A stretch of 64,000 bases of DNA from contig NZ_PYMA01000001.1 of assembly GCF_003026495.1 (NCBI RefSeq), positions 682,001-746,000 on the forward strand, given 5' to 3'. Position 1 is the stretch's first letter; the number at the start of each line of letters is the position of its first letter. The translations under genes and the position numbers were made by a program. The notes below the pieces were generated by a model that ran no database searches, was not told the origin of the DNA, and saw only the letters and a program-made list of their open reading frames with translations. Positions 34,847 to 44,480 of this stretch are shown here, piece by piece. This stretch comes from Photobacterium sanctipauli (lineage in GTDB: Bacteria > Pseudomonadota > Gammaproteobacteria > Enterobacterales > Vibrionaceae).

Positions 34847-35900
34847 TTCAGTCATTATCGGCGCCGGCCAAAGCGGCCTATATGCAGCCAAAGCCCTTGC
34901 AGAACGCAATAAACATTATGTCGTGCTTGAGCGCAACCAAATCGGTCAGCAATGGCAACAACGCCTAAATGGCATGAGGCTATTCACCTCCCGCCAGTTT
35001 TGCGCATTGCCCGGGCTTCATTTTCCTGGCGACCCGCAAGGTTTCCCGCTTACCACCGAAGTGGCCGAGTATCTCAAACTATACGCGAAGACCTTCTCGC
35101 TCAACGTCAAAACCAATACGCAAGTGCTCTCAGTTACTCGCGAAGGCAGCCTCTATGTCATCAAAACCAACAACACCGACCGCATAGAAGCCAAAACCAT
35201 CATCAATGCAACTGGCTCAAACCAGTTGCCGCAAATACCGACGATAAGCCACCAGTTATCCCGTGCTGTCATCCAGTTGCCAGCCGATATACCCAATTTG
35301 GACGCCATCAAAAATGGCCATCGGGTCGCTGTCATCGGTGACGGAGCCAGCGGCCGCCAGATTGCAGCGCAACTGGCTTCACGTTGCGAGGTAAGCTTGG
35401 CTTGCGGCCAGCGCCGAGGGATGCCACCCAACAAGGTATTTGGCAAAGATATCTTCTGGTGGCTTTCCAAACTTGGCATCCTATCGGCTGGCAATGGCAC
35501 GATCGTCAGCAAAATCCTCAAGAAGCGAAACCCAGTACCGCTGGGCGAGTTCACCAACCCAAAGCTGGCAAAGCAAGGTGTCACAATTTTTGAGCGGCTA
35601 GTAAGTTGTAATGGTGACACCCTGTTATTTGTCGATGGCCGCCAAGCCGCCATTGATGTCGTGATTTGGGCAACGGGCTACCAAGACGACACCCGCTGGT
35701 TGAAGGTTGAGCACTGCATTGACCAACAGGGCTTTGTTCAAGACAACGGGCTCACCCCCGCCTCGGGGCTATTTGTGGTAGGGCGAAAATGGCTGAGCTG
35801 CCGTGCTTCCGAGCTTATCATGGGGGTAGAGCGCGACGTCGACCATGTAATGACATTGGTTGATAACCACCTTGGCAACAAGCACAAGGTGGATGTATGA
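34836..35900 (+). CDS. FAD/NAD(P)-binding monooxygenase-like flavoprotein
   Basis: Cytosolic flavoprotein of 354 residues of the class B flavin monooxygenase (YUCCA/CzcO-like) family. The N-terminal FAD motif is IIGAGQSG (about 7-14), the second NADPH motif VIGDGASG lies near 167-174, and ATGYQDD (about 285) is the family C-terminal motif. Relatives oxygenate N, S or aldehyde carbons. Placed between ACP and exporter with overlaps of 11 and 4 bp, it probably oxidises the acyl product or an intermediate on the carrier. Confidence 0.8.
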   Translation: MQYDSVIIGAGQSGLYAAKALAERNKHYVVLERNQIGQQWQQRLNGMRLFTSRQFCALPGLHFPGDPQGFPLTTEVAEYLKLYAKTFSLNVKTNTQVLSVTREGSLYVIKTNNTDRIEAKTIINATGSNQLPQIPTISHQLSRAVIQLPADIPNLDAIKNGHRVAVIGDGASGRQIAAQLASRCEVSLACGQRRGMPPNKVFGKDIFWWLSKLGILSAGNGTIVSKILKKRNPVPLGEFTNPKLAKQGVTIFERLVSCNGDTLLFVDGRQAAIDVVIWATGYQDDTRWLKVEHCIDQQGFVQDNGLTPASGLFVVGRKWLSCRASELIMGVERDVDHVMTLVDNHLGNKHKVDV

Positions 35901-38245
35901 GCAAAACGTTTATCGACAAGCTCCTCGACAAGTCATGGTCTCGCCCATTGCTGTTCATCAGTCTGGTATTGGCCGCAATCGCCGGGGTGGGGCTTAGCAA
36001 GCTGGGGCTGGCAACCGACTACAAAATATTCTTCGATGATGATAGCCGTGACCTCGCGGTATTAGAGCAAATGGAAGCGGAATACACCGCATCTGACAAT
36101 GTTTTCATCATGGTGAAAGCACCAGAGGATATCTACACCCCAACATCGCTATCATTGCTGCATGGTCTGACCGAAACACTCTGGACCCTTCCCCATGTTT
36201 CGCGCGTCAACTCGTTAACTAACTACCCGTATAGCAGTGCCATTGAAGATGACATCGTTATCGACAATTTCATTTATGAGCCAACGCAAATTACCCCTGA
36301 GTTTGCCCGTTGGATTGCCCAAATAGCGCCTAAAGAGAAAAATTTGTTCGGCTCCCTGATCAACGATGATCCAAGCTATGCCGGTATCAATATCACGGTA
36401 CAGCTGCCGGGTTTATCACCTCAGGAGGAAATCCTCGCTGTCAGTAATACCGTGGACACTCTCTTGGAGAGTTGGCGTGCCGACTACCCGGACTATCGCT
36501 TTTACGCAACCGGTGTGGTTGCCATGAATAGCGCATTTATCAAGGCGGCAAAAAAGGATTTCATCACGCTTATTCCATTGATGATAGTGGTGATCTTGGT
36601 GATGTCCGCGATCATTCTCGGCTCGTTCAAAGCATCGCTATCCATTCTGGTGCTAATGCTACTGACCTTTGCCGGCGCATTGGGTAGTGCGGGCTGGCTG
36701 GGTATTCAATTATCCGCCCCTTCCATTTCGGCACCAATTATTATGTTCACCGTGATTGTTGCCTCCACCATCCATATCATCAATGCGGTCAAGCGCGGTC
36801 TCATACAGGGCTTGGCTCAACACCAAGCGGTTACCACCGCCTACCAACAGCATGGCCGTCCAATATTGGTTAGCCACCTCACCACCATTGCCGGATTTTT
36901 AGCAATGAACGTCAGTGACTCCCCCCCCTTTCGTGACCTTGGCAATATCGTGGCGCTAGGAGTTGCTTTCTCACTACTGCTTTGTTTCTTTGTCCTGCCT
37001 ACCTTACTGCTAACGCTCAGGTTCAATAAACACTCAGGCAAAGTGGCAGGGGTCATGGCCCGTGTCACGGCTTTAGCCAAGTGGGTTATTCTCTACCAAG
37101 CGAGGATCCGGCGCTGGATGGTGCCCGCCGCAATACTATTTGCGGCAACAGGTTTACTTAACCAACCCAATGACGACTTGGTAAAGTACTTCAGCAAAGA
37201 CGTGCCATTTAGAACCGAGACCGAAACCATCGACCGTCAGTTCTCTGCCATCTATAACATCGGCTATGCCTTCGACAGCGGCAAAGACAATGGTGTGTTC
37301 GAGCCTCGCTTCCTTCGCTTTATCGAACAATTTACCGCCTGGCTAAGCCAGCAGCCGGAGGTGACGGTCACCGACAGCCCGCTATTTCGCATCAAGGATC
37401 TCAACCAGCTGCTCAACGGCGACCTCCCCGAGTATTACGCCATTCCCGCAACAGCAGAACTTGCCGCCCAATATTTTCTGCTGTACGAAATGTCGCTGCC
37501 CTTCGGCCAAGACATCACCCATCAACTGACCTTCAATAAATCGGCCTTGAAACTGACTGCGCGGCTGACCAATATGAGTTCGGTAGAAGTGATTAATTTC
37601 GAGCAGCGGGCTGCAGAATGGTTGGATATCCATGCTCCGGCGTTTGTTCACTACCAGTATTCAAGCCCTGCTTTAATATTTGCCCATATCGGCCAAAGCA
37701 ATGTGATCAGCCTGCTTGAAGGGGCTTTCATCGCCTTTATCGTGATCACCCTGACGATGACCAGCCTATTCAGATCGGCCTACATCGGCGCCCTAACACT
37801 CCTCCCCAACTTGCTTCCTATCGGGGCCGCATTTGGCTGCTGGTATTGGCTCAACGGGCAAATTTCAATGGGGCTGGCAGGAGTGACCGCAATGGCCATC
37901 GGCATCATTGTCGACGACACCGTTCACTTTCTTCACCAATACATCAACGGCCTAAAGCGCGGCCTAACCCCAGAGCAAAGCATTACTCACACCTTTGAAA
38001 CCACCATGAGCGCTATCGTCATCAGCTCCTTGCTACTGGTCATAGGCTTCTTGCTGCTTGCCAGTTCCTCGTTCGAGAAAAATGCCCAAATGGGCCTGCT
38101 CACTGGGCTGACTATCTTATTGGCCTTGATCTTCGATTTGCTGGTACTACCCGCCATCGTGCTGAAGTACCTACGCCAATTGCCAATGAAAAAACGCATC
38201 AGCAAGACCGAAACCACCCGTTCAATCACACACAGCAATACCTGA
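35897..38245 (+). CDS. RND superfamily exporter (MMPL/HpnN-like, COG1033 type)
   Basis: Inner-membrane transporter of 782 residues with the RND layout: an N-terminal helix, a large periplasmic loop (about 45-205), six helices (about 215-420), a second periplasmic loop (about 430-600) and six more helices (about 610-760). AIGIIVDDTVHFLHQY near 660 is the family helix motif. MMPL/HpnN-type proteins move lipids or lipid-linked products. It overlaps the flavoprotein by 4 bp (ATGA) and precedes a LolA-like carrier, as in other lipid export sets. Confidence 0.85.
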   Translation: MSKTFIDKLLDKSWSRPLLFISLVLAAIAGVGLSKLGLATDYKIFFDDDSRDLAVLEQMEAEYTASDNVFIMVKAPEDIYTPTSLSLLHGLTETLWTLPHVSRVNSLTNYPYSSAIEDDIVIDNFIYEPTQITPEFARWIAQIAPKEKNLFGSLINDDPSYAGINITVQLPGLSPQEEILAVSNTVDTLLESWRADYPDYRFYATGVVAMNSAFIKAAKKDFITLIPLMIVVILVMSAIILGSFKASLSILVLMLLTFAGALGSAGWLGIQLSAPSISAPIIMFTVIVASTIHIINAVKRGLIQGLAQHQAVTTAYQQHGRPILVSHLTTIAGFLAMNVSDSPPFRDLGNIVALGVAFSLLLCFFVLPTLLLTLRFNKHSGKVAGVMARVTALAKWVILYQARIRRWMVPAAILFAATGLLNQPNDDLVKYFSKDVPFRTETETIDRQFSAIYNIGYAFDSGKDNGVFEPRFLRFIEQFTAWLSQQPEVTVTDSPLFRIKDLNQLLNGDLPEYYAIPATAELAAQYFLLYEMSLPFGQDITHQLTFNKSALKLTARLTNMSSVEVINFEQRAAEWLDIHAPAFVHYQYSSPALIFAHIGQSNVISLLEGAFIAFIVITLTMTSLFRSAYIGALTLLPNLLPIGAAFGCWYWLNGQISMGLAGVTAMAIGIIVDDTVHFLHQYINGLKRGLTPEQSITHTFETTMSAIVISSLLLVIGFLLLASSSFEKNAQMGLLTGLTILLALIFDLLVLPAIVLKYLRQLPMKKRISKTETTRSITHSNT

Positions 38246-38275
38246 CACACAACAATACCTGAAAAAGGGGGACAT

Positions 38276-39103
38276 ATGATATTCACTAGCAAACCCAGCC
38301 ACCTGTTAATTTCAGCCGCCTTGTTCGCCTTGCTGCCATCACCATGGGCTTTGGCCGATGCTGCTGGCAAAGGCAGGGCCATCGCGACCGAAATAGAAAT
38401 GCGGGATCGGGGCTTTCTTGATAGCTCGGCCGAAGTAGAGATGATCCTCACCAATAACACCGGCAACGAAACATTGCGCAAGCTCGCCTTCAAAAGGTTG
38501 GAAAATCAAGATGGTGGCGACAAATCACTAATAAGCTTTAACTTTCCTGCAGATATCAAGGGAACAGCGTTACTGACTCACCCCCAGCCAAACGCCTCAG
38601 ATGAGCAATGGCTTTATCTGCCAAGCCTCAACCGGGTCAAGCGAATTTCATCGCGGAACAAATCCGGCGCGTTTGTTGGCAGCGAGTTTTCTTTCGAGGA
38701 CATGACCGACAAAGTTGTCGATGATTTCACCTACCAATACATCGACACAGCCCCGTGCCTGGAAGCTAATAACACACTGGGTAACGAGGCCATTTGCGAT
38801 ATCGTCGATCGCTTCCCGGTCGATAAGCAATCCGGCTATACCAAGCAACGGGTATGGGTTGACCAAGCCCACCGCCGGATCGTTCGCATCGATTTTTACG
38901 ACCGCAAACAAGCACACCTAAAAACCATGCTCGCCAAAGCGTTCACACTATTCGACAACCAATACTGGCGACCAATGAACGTGGAGATGACCAACTGGCT
39001 AACCCAGCGCAAAACCCGACTGGTGTATTCCAGCATCGCATTTAAACAAGGCTTATCCGACAATGAGCTGAACCGGCGCGCACTGCAGCGGGGAGGCCGT
39101 TAA
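38276..39103 (+). CDS. LolA-like outer-membrane lipoprotein-sorting protein
   Basis: Periplasmic protein of 275 residues with a signal peptide ending at about ALADA (residue 27). The mature part has the half-barrel lipid-carrier features of the COG2834-type family that accompanies RND lipid exporters: a beta-rich core with WLYLPSLNRVKRISSRNKSGAF near 104-125 and a GSEFSFEDM block. It should ferry the exported lipid across the periplasm. Its stop overlaps the next start by one base. Confidence 0.82.
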   Translation: MIFTSKPSHLLISAALFALLPSPWALADAAGKGRAIATEIEMRDRGFLDSSAEVEMILTNNTGNETLRKLAFKRLENQDGGDKSLISFNFPADIKGTALLTHPQPNASDEQWLYLPSLNRVKRISSRNKSGAFVGSEFSFEDMTDKVVDDFTYQYIDTAPCLEANNTLGNEAICDIVDRFPVDKQSGYTKQRVWVDQAHRRIVRIDFYDRKQAHLKTMLAKAFTLFDNQYWRPMNVEMTNWLTQRKTRLVYSSIAFKQGLSDNELNRRALQRGGR

Positions 39104-40287
39104 TGACATCCCCTCGGCTCTGGCTACTGCCCTGCTGGTTCTTTATCGCTTCATCCTATGCCGCTATCGATAATAGCCGGTATGATCTGTCTGTGAATGG
39201 CCTTTGGTTTGCTGAGCAGAAAATTCTCGGCCCCACCCCCAGCTATCGCCACGAAGAGCGCCTATACCAAACCTCCTATGGCGTTCAAGGGCAAGCAGAA
39301 TGGCAAGGCAGCTTAGCCAACTTGCCGTGGCGGGTTGCCATCTTCGGTAACTGGGACGAGCAAGATCCGGAGCGAAGGTACTGGGACATCAGGGAAGCCC
39401 ATGCCACTAAGATCTGGCAGGATTTTGAACTGACAGCGGGGATCAGCCGGGTATTTTGGGGCGTGTCTGAATCCATCAATGTCGTCAATGTGATTAACCA
39501 AGCCGATCTCACTGAAAGTTTCGATGGCAAAGTAAAACTCGGCCAGCCAATGATTTCTCTGTTTTACGCTGCGAGCGAGGCCGATATCACCCTAATCTAC
39601 ATGCCAGTGTTCAGGGAGCGCCTATATCCACTCCGCCCCAATACCGGGATGAAACTGGCTGATAACGCCGTGTTTGAAGATGGCAAAGAAGATGGCGGAT
39701 GGGCAACTCGGGCAAAGTTCTATACCGATAACGGGGAATGGGCGATAGGTGCTTTCACGGGTACCCGGCGTGTACCAATACTTCGTCCATCCCCAAGCTC
39801 CGGTCGCCTGATGCCCTATTACATTCAGACCCACAATTTACTCTTTGACGGGCTCTATTTGGGTGAAGTGCTCACGCCGAAGATCGAAGTAAAAGCCGGC
39901 CGTGAGCTTGATGACAACTTCGTCGCTATTAATGCTGGCGTCGAATACCGTACCTATCCCAATATTAGCAACCTCAACGAGGTCACCTTGATTGGCGAAT
40001 ACCTTTATGACAGCCGAAAAGAGACCGTGGAAAACCACGGCCAAAACGATGTATTCATTGGCATGCGGGCAGAGATCGGCACAGATAGCGACATGAAGCT
40101 GCTCTTTAGCCATGATTTAAGCTATGCCAGCCAATATCTAGAGCTTAGTCTGCAGTATCGAATAAACGACTATGTCAGGCTAATGGGCAAAGCCACCAGC
40201 ATCATGAACGCTTCACCCGACGACATGTCGCTCTACCCATACAAAGATGAAGACTTTGTTAGAGCCAGCTTACATGTCGCTTTTTAA
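39103..40287 (+). CDS. DUF1302-like outer-membrane beta-barrel protein
   Basis: Outer-membrane protein of 394 residues with an N-terminal signal (to about SSYAA). The rest is alternating beta strands rich in aromatic residues and ends in Phe (HVAF), as outer-membrane barrels do. The RVFWGVSESINVVNVINQADL segment near 120-140 resembles the DUF1302 family, often found with MMPL-type exporters. It is the final member of the acyl cluster and probably the outer-membrane port or receptor. The gene end overlaps the convergent rsgA gene by 4 bp. Confidence 0.75.
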   Translation: MTSPRLWLLPCWFFIASSYAAIDNSRYDLSVNGLWFAEQKILGPTPSYRHEERLYQTSYGVQGQAEWQGSLANLPWRVAIFGNWDEQDPERRYWDIREAHATKIWQDFELTAGISRVFWGVSESINVVNVINQADLTESFDGKVKLGQPMISLFYAASEADITLIYMPVFRERLYPLRPNTGMKLADNAVFEDGKEDGGWATRAKFYTDNGEWAIGAFTGTRRVPILRPSPSSGRLMPYYIQTHNLLFDGLYLGEVLTPKIEVKAGRELDDNFVAINAGVEYRTYPNISNLNEVTLIGEYLYDSRKETVENHGQNDVFIGMRAEIGTDSDMKLLFSHDLSYASQYLELSLQYRINDYVRLMGKATSIMNASPDDMSLYPYKDEDFVRASLHVAF

Positions 40288-41327
40288 TACCCTTTCTTGC
40301 GGTGGCGAGATTGGCTTTGCACATTGTGGATCATCTTGCCGAACGCTTTATCTTTGGCACGCTTCTCGGCAAGAGTTGCACTATTCAACGCTTGTTCGCG
40401 CATCAGCTTTTGATAGCTCACCAGGCGCCTTGGCGCGAGGGTACCGTCGGCAATGGCTTGTTGCACCACGCATCCCGGTTCGCTCTCGTGGCTACAATCA
40501 CCAAAGCGGCATTGTTGTGCCAGCTCTGTGATTTCACTGAAGGTATCACTCACCCCTTGCTCGCAATCGCTTAGCTGCAATTCGCGCATGCCCGGGGTAT
40601 CCATCAGCAATCCACCTTGTGGCAACCACTTCAGAGCACGGGAAGTCGTCGTATGTCGTCCCTTGCTATCGTCTTCTCGAATCGCCGCCGTTGACTGGAC
40701 TTCTGCGCCCATCAACCCATTGACCAAGGTCGACTTGCCAACACCGGATGATCCCAGCAAGGCCAAGGTTTTACCCTGAGTGCAATAGCCAGCAAGCTCT
40801 TGCAAGTACTCGGGATCTAACCCATTGATTGCATGCACCATCAGCAGCGGATCCAACGCCTGTACTTGCTGGCGCTTATCTTCCACATCCTCGCATTGGT
40901 CTGCCTTGGTCAGCACAATAATCGGTTCCACTTCCGCTTCTTTTGCTAGTGCCAAATAACGCTCGATACGGCTTAGGTTAAAGTCGTTATTCAACGAACA
41001 CACCACCAGCAAACTATCGATATTGGCAGCAATTAACTGGGTATCCACTTTGGTGCCCGGCGCTTTGCGTTTGAACAGAGACTGGCGTTCCAAGCAGCGA
41101 TGTAGCTTAAGGTTATCGTCAAACAGTACCCAATCCCCGACACAAACACGCTCGCCATTGGGCGATTGGGTTAGGCTCTGCTGGCCTTGCTCGCCCATTA
41201 CCACCACACCGCTTCGATGCTGTTCAACCACGCGACCAACCTGGTACTCGCCTAGCTCATCGAGGGTCAACTGCTGCTGAAAAAAAGGACGCCAACCTAG
41301 CTGAGGTAGTGACGGTATTGAATTCAT
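40284..41327 (-). CDS. rsgA: RsgA/YjeQ-type small-subunit-dependent GTPase
   Basis: Circularly permuted GTPase of 347 residues assisting 30S subunit maturation. An OB-fold (about 15-85) precedes the permuted motifs LTKAD (G4), GSSGVGKST (G1) and DTPGMRE (G3). A C-terminal zinc finger uses C..C.H..C (CRFGDCSHESEPGC). It ends in a basic tail. The ATG at 41327 was chosen; a TTG five codons upstream is open. Vibrionaceae can carry a second rsgA-like gene, so this may be the paralogue rather than the primary copy. Confidence 0.85.
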   Translation of the reverse strand: MNSIPSLPQLGWRPFFQQQLTLDELGEYQVGRVVEQHRSGVVVMGEQGQQSLTQSPNGERVCVGDWVLFDDNLKLHRCLERQSLFKRKAPGTKVDTQLIAANIDSLLVVCSLNNDFNLSRIERYLALAKEAEVEPIIVLTKADQCEDVEDKRQQVQALDPLLMVHAINGLDPEYLQELAGYCTQGKTLALLGSSGVGKSTLVNGLMGAEVQSTAAIREDDSKGRHTTTSRALKWLPQGGLLMDTPGMRELQLSDCEQGVSDTFSEITELAQQCRFGDCSHESEPGCVVQQAIADGTLAPRRLVSYQKLMREQALNSATLAEKRAKDKAFGKMIHNVQSQSRHRKKGY

Positions 41328-41496
41328 AATAAATATACTCAAATAATTTCAGGCTTATCAAACATGCTAACAACCTCTGGTTAGCATAGTGGAAGTTTAC
41401 CCCGGCCAACCCCGTAAAGATTGAAGAAATCCGACAGTTTTTAGCAAATAATCGCGTTACACTAAGCACTTATCAGGATAATACGAGCACAGGTAA

Positions 41497-42261
41497 ATGA
41501 TGGAGTTGATGGCACTAATAATACCAGATGCACTGAGCACCTCTCAGTTCAGCATCTTAATTATTTGTAGTTTCATGACTTCAGCCATTACCTCTGTCAT
41601 GGGCGTGGGCGGTGGCGCGCTGCTGATTGCAGTCATGGCCAGCATCATACCAGCCAGCGCCATCATTCCGGTTCATGCCGTGGTGCAGCTCAGTTCGAAC
41701 AGCAGCCGCTGTTGGTTGTTACGCCAGCACGTGAGGCGCGCTATTATTTTGTGGTTCGTGGTCGGCAGTGTTTTAGGCGCCGCCCTCGGCGGCCATCTGG
41801 TGCTCAACCTCCCCGCAGAAGCGATCACCTTGATCCTCGGCTGCTTCATTCTGTCGAGCTGCTGGCTCCCGATCACCCGCGGCTTAGGTGGCAAGAAAAG
41901 TATCGCCGCCCTTGGTAGCATCACCACTTTTCTGACCATGTTCATCGGCGCAACGGGCCCGTTTGTTATTGCCAGCTTGAAGCATATGATCACCGAGCGT
42001 AAAGAGTTGGTCAGTACTACCGCCGCCCTTATGACCATCCAGCATTCAATCAAAGCGTTAGTATTCGGCCTGTTTGGTTTTGCCTTTATGGAGTGGATTG
42101 GTGTAATTGGCCTTATGATAGCAACAGGTTTTTTGGGCACTCTGGCAGGCCAATACCTCCTCGACCGCTTCCCCAACCATCAATACCACAAAGCGCTTAA
42201 AATCCTGCTGAGCCTGATTGCCCTTCGCTTAATTTGGTCATCGTTAATGGTATTGATATAG
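41497..42261 (+). CDS. TSUP (TauE/SafE) family permease
   Basis: Inner-membrane protein of 254 residues with about eight helices in two related halves, as in TauE/SafE transporters of sulfonates, sulfite or other organic anions. The first half carries the family MGVGGGALL Gly-rich turn near 33-41 and the second TMFIGATGPFVIASL near 144. ATGs at 41497 and 41500 are adjacent possibilities. No substrate can be assigned from neighbours. Confidence 0.8.
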   Translation: MMELMALIIPDALSTSQFSILIICSFMTSAITSVMGVGGGALLIAVMASIIPASAIIPVHAVVQLSSNSSRCWLLRQHVRRAIILWFVVGSVLGAALGGHLVLNLPAEAITLILGCFILSSCWLPITRGLGGKKSIAALGSITTFLTMFIGATGPFVIASLKHMITERKELVSTTAALMTIQHSIKALVFGLFGFAFMEWIGVIGLMIATGFLGTLAGQYLLDRFPNHQYHKALKILLSLIALRLIWSSLMVLI

Positions 42262-42367
42262 CCCCGTTGGGTGATCCCCCCTACAGCTGAATGCTTCCCC
42301 TTCAAGCAGCGCTTTGGCATACTGAGCCTGCATCTTGAAGTAGCTTGGGTAAAAATAGGAGATTCAT

Positions 42368-42757
42368 ATGATGCTATTTTCCAAACTTCGTCGAAAGCGT
42401 GCGCTAAGGGCTTACATCAGCAAACTGGCTCCGGTTTTGGTGGCCGACTATGGCCCGCAAGAGTCCTTTTCCCTCGGCCAGATAGAGCAAGCCGCTAAGA
42501 AGACCAAGGTCTCAAAACACTTCTTCCGCTATGCCATTGCCTTGTACCTTGAACAAGCTACAGAGCAAACCCAACAACGCTACCAGCTCGACCAAACAGA
42601 ATTAAACGCATTAAGGCAAACCCTTTCTACGCTGATCTTTGGCGGCGAGCCATACCAAGTCAAAGACATCCTCGCATTAACCACGTCATCAGGCTGGAAG
42701 GGCGGGAGCAATCGCGACAACCTATCCAACTACTACGGTCAAAACAGCCGCTACTGA
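42368..42757 (+). CDS. Small conserved protein of unknown function (129 aa)
   Basis: Basic, helical, cytosolic protein of 129 residues beginning MMLFSKLRRKRALRAYISK and ending in a Ser/Asn/Tyr-rich tail. The helical pattern QIEQAAKKTKVSKHFFRYAIALYL suggests a nucleic-acid or protein interaction domain. It may belong to a small Vibrionaceae-type DUF family (possibly DUF6559), but this is not certain. The start has a TAGGAG about 5 nt upstream of ATG. It is an isolated gene. Confidence 0.7.
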   Translation: MMLFSKLRRKRALRAYISKLAPVLVADYGPQESFSLGQIEQAAKKTKVSKHFFRYAIALYLEQATEQTQQRYQLDQTELNALRQTLSTLIFGGEPYQVKDILALTTSSGWKGGSNRDNLSNYYGQNSRY

Positions 42758-42937
42758 GCACTAGTGTGCTTGCGCAAGAAAACAATGCCCAAGCCATTCA
42801 TCAACCCTATTTGTCATGCAGCATCTATATCAGCCAATAATCCTTAGCTGTAGAAGCAATATTGTGAGCCAACCACCGAAATCTTAGAAAATGGGACACA
42901 AAGGCAAACTATAGGGAAGATAGCCGCACCGGATTCA

Positions 42938-42956
42938 TTGATGATGTAACCATCAA
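42938..42956. promoter_or_regulatory. Inverted repeat upstream of melA
   Basis: TTGATG-N7-CATCAA, a perfect 6-bp inverted repeat 24 bases before the melA start. It could be a regulator site or a 5' leader hairpin. Confidence 0.35.
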
Positions 42957-42979
42957 AATGAAAGTAAAAAGGAACGGCT

Positions 42980-44329
42980 ATGAAACACCCTAAAATCACC
43001 TTCATCGGTGCCGGTTCAACCATTTTCGTAAAGAACATTCTTGGTGATGTTTTCCACAAGCCCGCGCTAAAAAGTGCCAATATCGCGCTGATGGACATCG
43101 ACCCTGTGCGTTTGGAAGAGTCACAAATTGTGGTCGGTAAGCTGATGGAATCGGCTGGCGCAACCGGTCAAATCGACTGCTACACCGACCAAAAAGCCGC
43201 ACTCGATGGCGCAGACTTTGTTGTGGTCGCTTTCCAAATCGGTGGTTATGAGCCATGTACCGTGACTGATTTTGAGGTGTGCAAGAAACATGGGCTGGAG
43301 CAAACCATTGCTGATACCCTTGGCCCTGGCGGCATTATGCGCTCCCTGCGTACCATTCCCCACCTATGGCAAATATGTGAAGACATGACAGACGTTTGTC
43401 CTAATGCCACCATGCTGAACTACGTCAACCCGATGGCAATGAACACCTGGGCAATGTACGAGAAATACCCGCACATCAAGCAAGTCGGCTTGTGCCACTC
43501 CGTCCAGGGCACCGCAGAAGAGCTCGCACGCGATCTTGAAATTGACTACAACGACCTGCGCTATACCTGTGCCGGTATCAACCACATGGCGTACTACCTC
43601 ACCCTTGAGCAAAAAGACGCAGACGGCAATTACCGCAGTATCTACCCTGATCTATTAGCAGCTTACGAAATGGGACAGGCACCAAAACCCAACCCGCACA
43701 ACGCGCGCTGCCAAAACGTTGTTCGCTATGAGATGTTCAAGAAGCTAGGCTACTTCGTGACTGAATCTTCGGAGCACTTTGCCGAATATACCCCTTACTT
43801 CATCAAGCCAAACCGCCCTGACTTGATAGAGCGCTACCAAGTGCCGCTAGACGAATATCCAAAGCGTTGCGTCGAGCAAATTGCCAGCTGGAAGCAAGAT
43901 CTTGAAGAGTACAAGAATGCCGATCGCATCGACATCAAAGAGTCCCATGAATATGCCAGCACCATCATGAATGCGATTTGGACCAATACCCCTAGCGTGA
44001 TTTACGGCAACGTGAAAAACGAAGGCCTGATTGATAACTTGCCAGCGGGTTGTTGTGTCGAAGTGGCGTGCCTGGTTGATGCCAACGGTATCCAACCAAC
44101 AGCGGTGGGCTCCCTACCTAGCCACTTGGCAGCCTTGATGCAAACCAACATCAATGTCCAAACCTTGCTGACCGAGGCTATCTTGACCGAAAACCGCGAG
44201 CGCATCTACCACGCGGCAATGCTAGACCCGCACACAGCAGCGGTATTGGGTATCGAAGAAATCTATGCCTTGGTCGATGAACTCATCGACGCACACCAAG
44301 GCTGGCTACCAGAGTGGATTTATCAATAA
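42980..44329 (+). CDS. melA: Alpha-galactosidase MelA, glycoside hydrolase family 4
   Basis: Cytosolic NAD+- and Mn2+-dependent enzyme of 449 residues that hydrolyses melibiose and related alpha-galactosides. Rossmann motif ITFIGAGSTIFVKN (about 6-19); LNYVNPM near 147; metal motif CHSV (172-175), the form found in GH4 alpha-galactosidases rather than phospho-glucosidases. AAGGA precedes the start. It is followed by melB in the same order as in E. coli. Confidence 0.92.
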   Translation: MKHPKITFIGAGSTIFVKNILGDVFHKPALKSANIALMDIDPVRLEESQIVVGKLMESAGATGQIDCYTDQKAALDGADFVVVAFQIGGYEPCTVTDFEVCKKHGLEQTIADTLGPGGIMRSLRTIPHLWQICEDMTDVCPNATMLNYVNPMAMNTWAMYEKYPHIKQVGLCHSVQGTAEELARDLEIDYNDLRYTCAGINHMAYYLTLEQKDADGNYRSIYPDLLAAYEMGQAPKPNPHNARCQNVVRYEMFKKLGYFVTESSEHFAEYTPYFIKPNRPDLIERYQVPLDEYPKRCVEQIASWKQDLEEYKNADRIDIKESHEYASTIMNAIWTNTPSVIYGNVKNEGLIDNLPAGCCVEVACLVDANGIQPTAVGSLPSHLAALMQTNINVQTLLTEAILTENRERIYHAAMLDPHTAAVLGIEEIYALVDELIDAHQGWLPEWIYQ

Positions 44330-44339
44330 GCCACACAGC

Positions 44340-44384
44340 TTGATAAAACAAAACTCGATAAAGCAAAGCCAGATATAACAAAAA
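44340..44384 (+). repeat. Three degenerate 15-bp tandem repeats between melA and melB
   Basis: TTGATAAAACAAAAC, TCGATAAAGCAAAGC and CAGATATAACAAAAA, exactly in phase with period 15. They share GATA-A-CAAA. They lie just after the melA stop. Confidence 0.7.
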
Positions 44385-44443
44385 GTTTAAGAACAAGAAG
44401 CAGTTAAACGATATAGACAATAACGTGAAACAATAACGATAAA

Positions 44444-44468
44444 ATGCCCGCAGACCCCATGCGGGCAT
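44444..44468 (+). promoter_or_regulatory. Intercistronic stem-loop before melB
   Basis: Perfect 9-bp stem ATGCCCGCA / TGCGGGCAT with a 7-nt loop. It ends two bases before the AGGAG of melB and has no T tract, so it looks like an mRNA stability or translation element rather than a terminator. Confidence 0.6.
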
Positions 44469-44480
44469 AAGGAGCTTTTC

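Noticed and set aside
29956..35900. A bioluminescence (lux) operon
   Set aside because: Only a LuxE-like gene is present; there is no luxC, luxD, luxA or luxB, and the other genes are FAAL, ACP and IscU/IscS.
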